Shown here: in pieces, positions 17,243 through 25,202 of the stretch
How positions within the stretch are numbered: position 1 is the stretch's first letter
Layout of the letters: every line of letters begins with the position of its first letter
Assembly: GCA_035541255.1 (NCBI GenBank)
Contig: DATKNR010000006.1
Coordinates: 1-64,000, forward strand
Direction of reading: 5' to 3'
Source of the DNA: JOPF136 sp035541255
Lineage (GTDB): Bacteria; Acidobacteriota; Terriglobia; Acidiferrales; UBA7541
Length of the DNA stretch: 64,000 bases
Position numbers and translations under genes: made by a program
The notes under the pieces: generated by a model
What the model was told of the DNA's origin: nothing
Databases searched by the model: none
What the model saw: the letters and a program-made list of their open reading frames with translations, nothing else

Positions 17243-19699
17243 TCAGTTTCTGAGCGGCTTGCCGGTCTTCAGCGTGTGAGCCATGCGCTCCTGTGTTTTC
17301 TTCTCGCTGCAGAGGCTAACGAACGCCTCACGCTCCAAGTCAAGCAAGTACTGCTCGCTGACCAACTGCGAGGCGGAAAGCGGTCCGCCAGCCAGAATAT
17401 TAGCGAGCTTGCGGCCGACGAGCGCGTCGTACTCCGAGATGAACTGGCCACGGAGCATCATGTGGATGGCGAGCTTTGCTCCGGCCAGAAACTGTTCGCC
17501 GAGCACGCGAATGGAAGGCTCGGCGGGCGGGGGATGGCCGGGACGGTAGCCTTCGCGGACAAGTTCGAGTGCGAGCGCCTTCGCATCCGCCACCTGGCGG
17601 TCTTTGTTCATACTGAGCGCGTCTGACGGGCGCAGGTAACCGAACGCGCGGGCCTCTTCCGCGCTGGTGGCGACCTTGGCCATGGCAATCTGCTCGAACA
17701 CCGGCTTGAGGGCATGAAACAGATCCAGATCGGACCCTTCGCCGCCGGAGGGATTCACGCTGCGCGCATGCTCGTTCGCGCGAATCACCATTTCCTTGGT
17801 GCCACCGCCGCCGGGAATCAGGCCCACGCCGACTTCGACGAGGCCGATGTAGGTCTCCGCGGCGGCCTGGATACGCGCGGCGTGGAGCGGAATCTCGCAA
17901 CCGCCGCCGAGGGAGAGGCCGAAGGGCGCGGCGACGACGGGCTTGGGCGCATGCTTCAGCGCCAGGTTCACGTTCTGGAACTGGCGGACTGCAAGATCCA
18001 CCTCGTCCCATTCCTGCTCCTGGGAGAGCATGAGGACCATCATCAGATTGGCGCCGACGCAAAAATTCGGCGCCTGATTGGCGATGACCATGGCGTCGAA
18101 GTCGGATTTGAGGCGCCTGAGGCCGGCGTGGAGCATCTGCACGGTGTCCGCGCCGATGGAATTCATCTTGGAGTGGAACTCGCAGCACACAACCCCATCG
18201 CCCAGATCGAGCAGGCTGGCGCCGGCGTTTTTCTCGATTTCGCGGCCGGCGGCACGCAGGCGGTCGAGAATGATGACGCCGGCGGGAACGGTCTCCTCGC
18301 GTTCCGCCTTCGAGGCGAGATCGAAATAAAACCTGCGGCCGTCCTCGGAGCGGTAGAAGGACTTGCGGCCGGAGCTGAGCAAAGCGGTAACCAGGGGCGG
18401 GAGCGGGCGGCCCTCGGTTTCGATCCGCTTGGCCATGGCCTCGACACCGGCGGCGTCCCAGATTTCGAACGGGCCCATCTCCCAAGCGAAGCCCCAGCGC
18501 ATGGCGCGGTCCACGTCCACCACGTGGTCGGCAATTTCGGGAACGCGACGCGCGGCATAGAGGCACATTTCGGAAACGGAGCGCCAGAGAAAGCGTGCGC
18601 CCTTATCGCCGTCGCGGCCGGCGAGCGCGGGACCGAGAAGCTCGCGGAGGCGCTCGCGCGTGTCTTCGATGGATTTGCCGGCTTCGATGGAGCCCAAGCG
18701 GGCCTTGGCGCGCGGTCGGTAGTCCATCATCTTCCAGTCGAGCGAGAGAATCTCCTTCCCCTCCCCGCCCTTCACACGCTTGTAGAAGCCGCCGCCGGTT
18801 TTGTCGCCCAGCCAGCCGCGCTTCATCATGTCTTCGACGAGTGCCGGGACGCGGTAGCGCTCACGCATTTCGTCGGCGGTGGCGTTGTCGTAGATATTGC
18901 GGACGACGTGAACGAGCACATCGAGGCCGACGATATCTGCGGTGCGAAACGTGGCGGACTTCGGCCAGCCGACGGCGGGACCGGTGCAGGCGTCCACTTC
19001 CTCGATGGTCATGTCGAGTTCCTGCATGAGGGCGAGCACATTGAGCATGGAAAACGTGCCGATGCGGTTGGCGATGAAATTGGGCGTGTCTTTCGCGATG
19101 ACGACGCCCTTGCCGAGGGCACGGTCGCAGAATTCATCGAGAGCGGCGAGGGCTTGCGGGCGCGTGTCCGGGCCGGGAATCAGCTCGACGAGCTTCATGT
19201 ATCGCGGCGGATTGAAAAAATGAGTGCCGGCAAAGTAGCGGCGGAAATCCTCGGAGCGCCCTTCGGCAATGAGGCGGACGGGCAGGCCGGAGGTATTGGT
19301 GGTGACGAGCGTGCCGGGACGGCGGTGTTGTTCGACGCGCTCGAGGAGTTTGCGCTTGATGTCCAGATTTTCGGCGACGACTTCGATGATCCAGTCGGCT
19401 TCGGCGCACCAGGCGATGTTGTCGTCGAAATTGCCGATGGTAACGAGGCGGGCCGTGTCGGGCGTAAAAAATGCCGCAGGGCGCGCCTTTTTCGCAGCTT
19501 CGAAACTGGCGCGGACGATGCGGTTGCGGACTTCGGGGGAGTCGGCGGTGAGTTTGCGCGCAGCCTCTTCCGCGGTGGGCTCGCCGGGACGGATATCGAG
19601 CAGGAAGCAGGGCACGCCCGCGTTGGCAAGATGAGCGGCGATGCGGGCGCCCATGGTTCCTGCGCCGAGTACCGCAGCCTTTCGAATTGCAGCGTTCAC
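17243..19699 (-). CDS. fadN: 3-hydroxyacyl-CoA dehydrogenase / enoyl-CoA hydratase fusion (FadN type)
   Basis: 818-residue bifunctional beta-oxidation enzyme. The NAD-binding Rossmann motif VLGAGTMGARI is at residues 10-20, followed by the 3-hydroxyacyl-CoA dehydrogenase domains to about residue 440. A crotonase domain follows, with SLGGGCEIPLHA and VEVGVGLIPGGGG supplying the two catalytic glutamates. This dehydrogenase-first order matches Bacillus FadN (YusL) and is the reverse of E. coli FadB. I chose the GTG at 19697-19699, with GGAGG seven bases upstream; the frame stays open to 20560 but that stretch is arginine- and histidine-rich and antisense to the patatin gene. No thiolase or acyl-CoA dehydrogenase partner is adjacent. 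Confidence 0.92.
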   Translation of the reverse strand: MNAAIRKAAVLGAGTMGARIAAHLANAGVPCFLLDIRPGEPTAEEAARKLTADSPEVRNRIVRASFEAAKKARPAAFFTPDTARLVTIGNFDDNIAWCAEADWIIEVVAENLDIKRKLLERVEQHRRPGTLVTTNTSGLPVRLIAEGRSEDFRRYFAGTHFFNPPRYMKLVELIPGPDTRPQALAALDEFCDRALGKGVVIAKDTPNFIANRIGTFSMLNVLALMQELDMTIEEVDACTGPAVGWPKSATFRTADIVGLDVLVHVVRNIYDNATADEMRERYRVPALVEDMMKRGWLGDKTGGGFYKRVKGGEGKEILSLDWKMMDYRPRAKARLGSIEAGKSIEDTRERLRELLGPALAGRDGDKGARFLWRSVSEMCLYAARRVPEIADHVVDVDRAMRWGFAWEMGPFEIWDAAGVEAMAKRIETEGRPLPPLVTALLSSGRKSFYRSEDGRRFYFDLASKAEREETVPAGVIILDRLRAAGREIEKNAGASLLDLGDGVVCCEFHSKMNSIGADTVQMLHAGLRRLKSDFDAMVIANQAPNFCVGANLMMVLMLSQEQEWDEVDLAVRQFQNVNLALKHAPKPVVAAPFGLSLGGGCEIPLHAARIQAAAETYIGLVEVGVGLIPGGGGTKEMVIRANEHARSVNPSGGEGSDLDLFHALKPVFEQIAMAKVATSAEEARAFGYLRPSDALSMNKDRQVADAKALALELVREGYRPGHPPPAEPSIRVLGEQFLAGAKLAIHMMLRGQFISEYDALVGRKLANILAGGPLSASQLVSEQYLLDLEREAFVSLCSEKKTQERMAHTLKTGKPLRN

Positions 19700-19909
19700 G
19701 AATGCCTCCGAGGCATGAGTCTCGAGAACCGCGGGCGGGCGGAAAACCGGCCCGGGGTAGTGCCCATCAGTGCGCGCAGTGATTATAGTCCCGTCGACGT
19801 GAGTTGGCAGCCAGCGGGGCGCGAGGTAGCATCGTAATTCACAGGAACTCGAAATTCGTGGCCGCTTCGCGGATGGGCGGGTCCCTGCGATCAAAAGGTC
19901 GGCGCTGAA

Positions 19910-20809
19910 ATGAAGAACCAAAGCGTGGGGGATTTCCTCCGCAGCGGACTCCGCCGCATCCGGGAGTTTGCGCAGGGCCACCCGGCAGGGGAGGTGCGTC
20001 CGCCGCGTGTCGGGCTGGCGCTGGGCGGCGGATTTGCGCGCGGCATCGCTCACCTGGGCGTGCTCCGTGTGCTGGAAGACGCGGGAATCCGCGTCGATTT
20101 CCTTTCGGGGACGAGCGTAGGCGCGCTGATTGCCGCGGCATATGCGAGCGGCGCGCCGCTGGAGGCGATCTCGCGGCGGGCGATGGCCACATCCTTCAGG
20201 GATTTCGCGCGCTGGAGCCTGTCGCGGTTCGGGCTGGCATCGAATGAGCGGATGGGCCGGTTCGTGTACGACTTCTGCGGCGTGCACAGCATCGAGGAGA
20301 TGAAACGTCCCCTGGTGATCTGCTCCGTGGATCTGCTGTCGGGCCAACCGTACTACTTCACGAAAGGGGATGTGGGGATCGCGCTGCGGGCATCGTGCGC
20401 CTACCCCGGATTGTTCCAGCCAGTGGAATACGACGGCCGGGTGCTGGTGGACGGCTTTCTGACCAGCCCGGTGCCCGTGGAGGCGGCGCGGATGCTCGGC
20501 GCGGAACTGGTGATTGCGGTGTACCTGGGCATGACGGGACCAGCGCCGCGGCCGAAGCACATGGGCGAGGTGCTGTGGCGGTCGTTTGCCATCATGCAGC
20601 AGCAGGCGCTAGAGCGCCGCGACCGCTCGGCCGACGTGCTGATTTCGCCCGAAGTGCGGGATTTTGCCTGGGATGATTTCTCGCGCACAGCGGACATGGT
20701 GGCGGCGGGAGAGGCGGCGGCACGAAGCGCGCTGCCACACATCCGCGAGTTACTGCAACCACCGGTGAGGGCGACGGCGAGGCAATCGAGCGCGCCGCGG
20801 CCCGCCTGA
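19910..20809 (+). CDS. Patatin-like phospholipase (RssA/NTE type)
   Basis: 299-residue patatin-family lipid hydrolase. It has the oxyanion loop GGGFARG (39-45), the nucleophile GTSVG with Ser69, and the catalytic aspartate in LVDGFL, giving the Ser-Asp dyad of the family. No signal peptide or membrane anchor is seen, which fits RssA-like cytoplasmic enzymes. It is divergent from FadN, and both concern fatty acids: release of acyl chains here, oxidation there. The link is suggestive only. Confidence 0.92.
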   Translation: MKNQSVGDFLRSGLRRIREFAQGHPAGEVRPPRVGLALGGGFARGIAHLGVLRVLEDAGIRVDFLSGTSVGALIAAAYASGAPLEAISRRAMATSFRDFARWSLSRFGLASNERMGRFVYDFCGVHSIEEMKRPLVICSVDLLSGQPYYFTKGDVGIALRASCAYPGLFQPVEYDGRVLVDGFLTSPVPVEAARMLGAELVIAVYLGMTGPAPRPKHMGEVLWRSFAIMQQQALERRDRSADVLISPEVRDFAWDDFSRTADMVAAGEAAARSALPHIRELLQPPVRATARQSSAPRPA

Positions 20810-20840
20810 ACGAAACGAACGACCAAGACCTGCCTGGACC

Positions 20841-21101
20841 TCACTCCTGCCGCAGGATGACGCGAACCGGCCGGCCGTTTCCTTTGCCGCGGCGGGTGAG
20901 CCATTCAGCGAACGCGGCTGCAAATTGATCGGGATTGACGCGGAAACTGGTTTCCAATCGTCCTTCGGCGGTGGGCAGAGTGTCGTCGAATTCAGGTGCG
21001 TTGGTGAAATTGCGCATGCAAAAGGAGTCGAGCCAATCGAGAGGACAGGGACGGCGCGCGCCATCCACTTCAACATCAACAATCCACCTGCGGGCGTACA
21101 T
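20841..21101 (-). CDS. Small hypothetical protein
   Basis: 86-residue protein of unknown function. It has no signal peptide or membrane segment. A central CPLDWLDSFCMRNF segment holds two cysteines, and the C-terminal half alternates charged and hydrophobic residues. The main support for a real gene is a clean TATAGT hexamer on the minus strand (21113-21108) only six bases before the ATG, the leaderless spacing seen at other genes here. It is convergent with the patatin gene (31 bases apart). I do not recognise a family. Confidence 0.55.
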   Translation of the reverse strand: MYARRWIVDVEVDGARRPCPLDWLDSFCMRNFTNAPEFDDTLPTAEGRLETSFRVNPDQFAAAFAEWLTRRGKGNGRPVRVILRQE

Positions 21102-21107
21102 GAGCTG

Positions 21108-21113
21108 ACTATA
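21108..21113 (-). promoter_or_regulatory. -10 hexamer of the small hypothetical gene
   Basis: TATAGT on the minus strand with six bases between it and the ATG at 21101. No convincing -35 hexamer is seen 16-18 bases upstream. The spacing predicts a leaderless transcript. Confidence 0.45.
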
Positions 21114-21294
21114 TCACCCGACCTCGAGCCGCAGCGCCCAGTCACGGCGCGGGAGATGTAACCCCGGTCGGCGGTGCATGTGACGGCGGTCACCGAACCC
21201 GGCTCAAAGCGCCGCGCAGACTAAGAGCGGGATGCCGATAGACGGCACCCCGGTCATGGCCAGACCCGGGAAGGGGGATGGCCGGGAGGCGACA

Positions 21295-22212
21295 ATGGCC
21301 GGCACACTCAAGCTCGAAGAAAAAAAGACGCAGAAGGCCCCAGCTCCGGGGATCTCGCTAGCCCGGATCATGGTGGCGACGGATTTTTCGACATACGCGG
21401 ACCGCGCGCTCGACTATGCAGTCTCGCTGGCGCGGCGATTCGGCTCGCGAGTATACCTGACACACGTGATCGCCTTTGCGGGGCACGACGTGATGGAGCC
21501 CGATCTGGGAGCGCCCAGCGGAGAAACGCTTCGGAAACAGGCCGAGCGCAACGCGAAGGCGATCGAAGACTCGGGACGGCTGTTCGGCGTGCCGTACGAA
21601 GTGGTGATCGAAGAGGGCACGCTGTGGCCCGCACTGGGAATGCTGCTGGAGAAGCACAAAATCGACCTGCTGGTGCTGGGTACGCACGGGCTGAGCGGCC
21701 CTCTGAAGGCCGTGTTCGGCTCGAACGCGGAACAGGTGATGCGGAATGCGGCGGTACCGGTGCTCACGGTAGGTCCGGCAGTGACGGAAGAGGCGCCGTT
21801 TGAGGAGGAATTCCGGACGATCGTGTTCGCCACGGATTTCCGGCCCGGAGCGGAGCGCGAGGCGGCGCTGGCCTACGCGATTGCGCAGGAGCACCGCTCG
21901 CATCTGTTGATGATGCACGTCACGCCTTACGCGCCGGGAATACCGCAAAACGAATCGTTGCTGGACCGCGAACTGATCACGCACCAGATGCAGGAACTGG
22001 TGCCCGGCGGAGAGAGGAAGTGCCTGCTGGAGTTCCACATCGCCTACGGGGAACCAGCGAGCGAAATTCTGCGGGTGGCGGAAGAGTCGCATGCGGATTT
22101 GATCGTGGTCGGAGCCACGAAGGACGGGGCACTCTCCGGACACCTGCCGGGAACGATTGCGTACGGTGTGGTGCGCGGGGCGAAGTGCCCGGTATTGACC
22201 GTGAAGTCCTGA
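21295..22212 (+). CDS. Tandem universal stress protein (UspA)
   Basis: 305-residue protein made of two Usp domains (about residues 22-158 and 164-305). Both carry the ATP-type Usp signatures: a VATDFS strand start in each half, then VLGTHGLSGPLKAVFGSNAEQVMRNAAVPVLTV-like and VVGATKDGALSGHLPGTIAYGVV regions with the G-x2-G-x9-G-S/T pattern clearest in the first half. I chose the ATG at 21295 with GGGAGG six bases upstream; an earlier in-frame ATG (21232) lacks such a site. Cytoplasmic stress or dormancy factor; the exact role is unknown. Confidence 0.9.
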   Translation: MAGTLKLEEKKTQKAPAPGISLARIMVATDFSTYADRALDYAVSLARRFGSRVYLTHVIAFAGHDVMEPDLGAPSGETLRKQAERNAKAIEDSGRLFGVPYEVVIEEGTLWPALGMLLEKHKIDLLVLGTHGLSGPLKAVFGSNAEQVMRNAAVPVLTVGPAVTEEAPFEEEFRTIVFATDFRPGAEREAALAYAIAQEHRSHLLMMHVTPYAPGIPQNESLLDRELITHQMQELVPGGERKCLLEFHIAYGEPASEILRVAEESHADLIVVGATKDGALSGHLPGTIAYGVVRGAKCPVLTVKS

Positions 22213-22316
22213 AAAGGCGCGCGCCTCACGAAACAGCGCGGTATCTGAGATCGCCGCAAACGAGCGCGGCCGGGATATGCTGATGGAGCAATTCGCGCCG
22301 CTCCGGCCGGGGAATG

Positions 22317-22345
22317 TTGCAATTCCACGCGGTGCGGAATAGGCT
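22317..22345 (+). promoter_or_regulatory. Possible promoter upstream of PEP carboxykinase
   Basis: TTGCAA (22317-22322), a 17-base spacer and TAGGCT (22340-22345), leaving a leader of about 105 bases before the ATG at 22455. Hexamer matches are partial (4/6 and 3/6), so this is a weak prediction. Confidence 0.3.
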
Positions 22346-22454
22346 AGGGAATTCGCGAAGGAAGCGGCGGGCTCCCGCCCGACAGGGCTGCGGAATTTTC
22401 CGGGATCCGGGCGCAGACGGATCCGATCCCCGGATGGGTGGCGAGGGAGGAAGA

Positions 22455-24215
22455 ATGGCCTCTCCAATCGAGCAGTGGGTCGAAGAATCGGCCCGGCTCA
22501 CGACTCCGAAGAAAATCGTGTGGTGCGACGGCTCCGAATCGCAGCACCAGGCGCTGGTCGAACAGATGGTGGCCGACGGAACGCTGATCGGCCTGAACAC
22601 GAAGACGCATCCGAACTGCTACCTGCACCGGAGCGACCCGAGCGATGTGGCGCGAACGGAGCAGATTACGTTCATCTGCTCGCGTCTGCAGTCGGACGCG
22701 GGGCCGACGAACAATTGGATGTCGCCCGCAGACGCAAAGGAAAAAGTATCCGGCCTTTTCCGGTGGTCGATGAAAGACCGCACGATGTACGTGGTGCCCT
22801 ACCTGATGGGTCCTGCGAATTCGCCGTTCAGCAAAGTGGGCGTGGAGATCACGGACAGCCCCTACGTCGTGGCGAGCATGTACATCATGGCGCGGATCGG
22901 GCGGGCGGCGCTGGAGCGGCTGGGAAATTCGCAGGACTTCGTGCCGGGGCTGCACTCGCTGGGTGATTTGAGCCCGGACCGGCGGTACGTGCTGCATTTT
23001 CCGGAGGAGAAGCTGATCTGGAGCATCGGCTCGGGTTACGGCGGGAACGCGCTGCTGGGAAAAAAATGCTTCGCGCTGCGGATCGCGAGCTGGATGGCGC
23101 GCGAGCAGGGCTGGATGGCGGAGCACATGCTGATCGTCGGCCTGACCGGGCCTTCGGGGAAAACGCATTACATCGCCGCCGCGTTTCCTTCGGCATGCGG
23201 GAAGACGAACCTTGCGATGATGGTGTCCGCGCTGGAGAACCAGGGCTACAAAGTGACCACCGTGGGCGACGATATCGCGTGGATGCACGTAGCGGCGGAC
23301 GGCACGCTTCGCGCCATTAACCCGGAGGCGGGGTTTTTCGGCGTGGCTCCGGGGACGAATTACAAAACGAATCCGAACGTGATGGCCGCGCTCTCGAGGA
23401 ATTCCGTGTTCACCAACGTGGGCCTGACGCCCGGTGGCGAACCCTGGTGGGAAGGGATCAACGGCGCGCCCCCGGCCGGCACCATCGATTGGAGGGGGCG
23501 TCCGCACATGGGGGGCGCGGAGCCGGTGGCGCAGGCGAATTCGCGTTACACGGTGCCGGCGAAACAGACGCCATCCATTTCGCCTCGATTCGAGGATCCG
23601 GAAGGCGTGCCCATCTCCGCGTTTCTGTTCGGCGGACGGCGCGCGCGTGTGGCTCCGCTGGTGTACGAAGCGCGCGACTGGGCTCACGGCGTATTCATTG
23701 CAGCGACCATGGCGTCGGAAACGACCGCGGCAATTACGGGCCAGGTGGGCATCACCCGGCGCGATCCGATGGCCATGCTGCCGTTCTGCGGATACAACAT
23801 GGCCCGGTACTTCGCGCACTGGCTCGAGATGGGAAACAGAATTCCGAAGCAGCCGCGCATCTTCCACGTGAACTGGTTCCGCAAGGGAGCGGACGGAAAA
23901 TTCCTGTGGCCGGGCTACGGAGATAATGTTCGCGTGCTGAAGTGGATCGTAGAACGGGTGGAAGGAAGCGGCGCGGCGGTGGAAACTCCGATCGGATGGG
24001 TACCCACGCCGGACGCGCTGACGCTGGACGGGCTGAACATTCCGCGCTCCACCATGGAAGAGTTGCTGCGCGTGGACCCGGCCGACTGGGGGCCGGAGGT
24101 GGAGTCCACGAAACAATTTTTCGGCCGGTTCGGTTCCTCGCTGCCGCAGGAGATTTGGAACCAGCACGCGGAACTGCAGCAAAGGCTGAGCCGGGTGACC
24201 GTTCCCGCATCCTGA
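22455..24215 (+). CDS. pckG: Phosphoenolpyruvate carboxykinase (GTP)
   Basis: 586-residue GTP-dependent PEP carboxykinase, converting oxaloacetate and GTP to PEP, CO2 and GDP at the head of gluconeogenesis. The kinase-1a P-loop FPSACGKTN is at residues 244-252 with the reactive cysteine at 248, and the kinase-2 metal motif GDDIAWM follows. The SPRFEDPEGVPISAFLFGGRR region and FHVNWFRKGADGKFLWPGYGDN are typical of the GTP form. The ATG at 22455 has GGGAGGAAG upstream. It is monocistronic, ending in a set of hairpins. Length is normal for the family (about 600). Confidence 0.96.
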   Translation: MASPIEQWVEESARLTTPKKIVWCDGSESQHQALVEQMVADGTLIGLNTKTHPNCYLHRSDPSDVARTEQITFICSRLQSDAGPTNNWMSPADAKEKVSGLFRWSMKDRTMYVVPYLMGPANSPFSKVGVEITDSPYVVASMYIMARIGRAALERLGNSQDFVPGLHSLGDLSPDRRYVLHFPEEKLIWSIGSGYGGNALLGKKCFALRIASWMAREQGWMAEHMLIVGLTGPSGKTHYIAAAFPSACGKTNLAMMVSALENQGYKVTTVGDDIAWMHVAADGTLRAINPEAGFFGVAPGTNYKTNPNVMAALSRNSVFTNVGLTPGGEPWWEGINGAPPAGTIDWRGRPHMGGAEPVAQANSRYTVPAKQTPSISPRFEDPEGVPISAFLFGGRRARVAPLVYEARDWAHGVFIAATMASETTAAITGQVGITRRDPMAMLPFCGYNMARYFAHWLEMGNRIPKQPRIFHVNWFRKGADGKFLWPGYGDNVRVLKWIVERVEGSGAAVETPIGWVPTPDALTLDGLNIPRSTMEELLRVDPADWGPEVESTKQFFGRFGSSLPQEIWNQHAELQQRLSRVTVPAS

Positions 24216-24233
24216 ACGACCCCAAACCCCGAT

Positions 24234-24283
24234 GCGTCCTTGTGGGACGCGATCCGCAGCGGCGGTTGCCCCTACCGGATCGC
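24234..24283. terminator. Paired hairpins between convergent genes
   Basis: A six-pair stem GCGTCC/GGACGC (24234-24250) is followed by an eight-base inverted repeat GCGATCCG/CGGATCGC (24249-24256 and 24276-24283). They lie between the pckG stop and the convergent small gene ending at 24285. No U-run is present, so termination efficiency is uncertain. Confidence 0.4.
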
Positions 24284-24284
24284 G

Positions 24285-24530
24285 TTACAGTAGAGCGCGA
24301 ACGCCCTCGTCGAGCGCCACGTGCGTCTGCGGGAACCCGTTAACCGAGAATTCCGCGCCGGAACTCCGTGAGAATTTCATATATCGGCTCACCTGATAGT
24401 CTTCATCGAAGGCGCTGAACAGGCGTGCGGTTTCATCCGGCGCGAAGCCGAAGGCGGCCAGCGGGACGGCCGCGCCGAATCCACCGGCCAGTTCCAGATA
24501 GCGGTCCACGATTTGACGGAGTTCGCTCAC
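24285..24530 (-). CDS. Small hypothetical protein
   Basis: 81-residue protein of unknown function, starting at a GTG (24528-24530). It has an N-terminal amphipathic helix (ELRQIVDRYLELAGG), a central GFAPDETARLFSAFDEDYQ segment and a C-terminal FSVNGFPQTHVALDEGVRALL. Composition looks protein-like and soluble, with no cysteines. It lies divergent from the peroxiredoxin and convergent with pckG. I do not recognise a family. Confidence 0.55.
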   Translation of the reverse strand: MSELRQIVDRYLELAGGFGAAVPLAAFGFAPDETARLFSAFDEDYQVSRYMKFSRSSGAEFSVNGFPQTHVALDEGVRALL

Positions 24531-24592
24531 ATTCGCCAGGGCGCGCCGCGGGGTATTTGCCAGTGCGCGGCGGCTCCACTATCATACGGAGG

Positions 24593-24627
24593 CCGCCAGG
24601 AATTGCGCAGTCAATTCCGACTGGCGG
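24593..24627. repeat. 12-bp inverted repeat with bulge, upstream of the peroxiredoxin
   Basis: Left arm CCGCCAGGAATT (24593-24604) and right arm AATTCCGACTGGCGG (24613-24627) pair over 12 base pairs with a three-base bulge and an eight-base loop. It lies in the divergent region between the 24285-24530 gene and the peroxiredoxin, 83 bases before the latter's ATG. It could be an operator or an RNA leader structure; no U-run follows. Confidence 0.5.
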
Positions 24628-24676
24628 AATGGCCGTTATGCCCGCCTGGAATGGCGGAGCGGGCGCATTCCACAAC

Positions 24677-24682
24677 TACAAT
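24677..24682 (+). promoter_or_regulatory. -10 hexamer of the peroxiredoxin gene
   Basis: TACAAT, 28 bases before the ATG at 24711. A GAGGAGGAG ribosome site follows. No clear -35 is visible, so the gene may use an extended or activator-dependent promoter. Confidence 0.4.
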
Positions 24683-24710
24683 TTAAGCGAGGGAATCGAG
24701 AGGAGGAGTC

Positions 24711-25172
24711 ATGAGCGTCGCGACGGGCCAGATGGCCCCCGAGTTCACGCTGAAGGACCAGAGCATGAAAGAGGTGAAGCTGGCCGATTTTCGCGGGAAG
24801 AAAAACGTGGTGATCGTGTTCTATCCGCTGGACTGGAGCCCCACTTGCACGCAGGAGCACGCGTGCGTGGTGAACGAGATGAAGCGGTTCGAGCAGCTCA
24901 ACGCCCAGGTGCTGGGCATCAGCGTGGACAGCGCGTGGTCGCACAAAGCGTACGCCGAGAAGATGCACATCGAGTACCCGCTGCTGGCCGATTTCCAGCC
25001 GCGTGGGGCCGTGGGAACGCAATACGGTGTGTATCTGGCGGACAAGGGGATTACCGGGCGAGCGATTTTTATCGTGGGAAAAGACGGGAAGATTGCCTGG
25101 GCGAAGAACTACGACATTCCCGTGGTGCCGGATGTGGATGAGGTGGCGAAGGCACTTTCTGCCGTCCACTAG
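24711..25172 (+). CDS. Peroxiredoxin (AhpC/TSA family, Bcp/AhpE-like)
   Basis: 153-residue thiol peroxidase reducing peroxides in the cytoplasm. The peroxidatic Cys46 sits in YPLDWSPTCTQEHAC; a second cysteine at 52 lies six residues later, close to but not identical with the Bcp resolving position (five residues). The N-terminal APEFTLKDQ and the ARAIFIVGKDGKIAW-like ending (GRAIFIVGKDGKIAW) are typical. A strong GAGGAGGAG site precedes the ATG. It would be recycled by thioredoxin, whose reductase TrxB is encoded at 61084-62013. Confidence 0.93.
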   Translation: MSVATGQMAPEFTLKDQSMKEVKLADFRGKKNVVIVFYPLDWSPTCTQEHACVVNEMKRFEQLNAQVLGISVDSAWSHKAYAEKMHIEYPLLADFQPRGAVGTQYGVYLADKGITGRAIFIVGKDGKIAWAKNYDIPVVPDVDEVAKALSAVH

Positions 25173-25202
25173 AAGGCCGTGGAGTAACGCGCGAGGCGGC
25201 GA

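Noticed and set aside
1..19699. Thiolase and FadN as one beta-oxidation operon
   Set aside because: They are about 16 kb apart with many unrelated genes on both strands between them.
19700..20560. Upstream extension of FadN to a 1105-residue protein
   Set aside because: The added part is Arg/His/Pro-rich, antisense to the patatin gene, and the GTG at 19699 has a proper GGAGG site and starts directly before the Rossmann motif.
22344..24182. Long minus-strand open frame opposite pckG
   Set aside because: Arg/His-rich shadow of the PEP carboxykinase gene, which has complete catalytic motifs on the plus strand.
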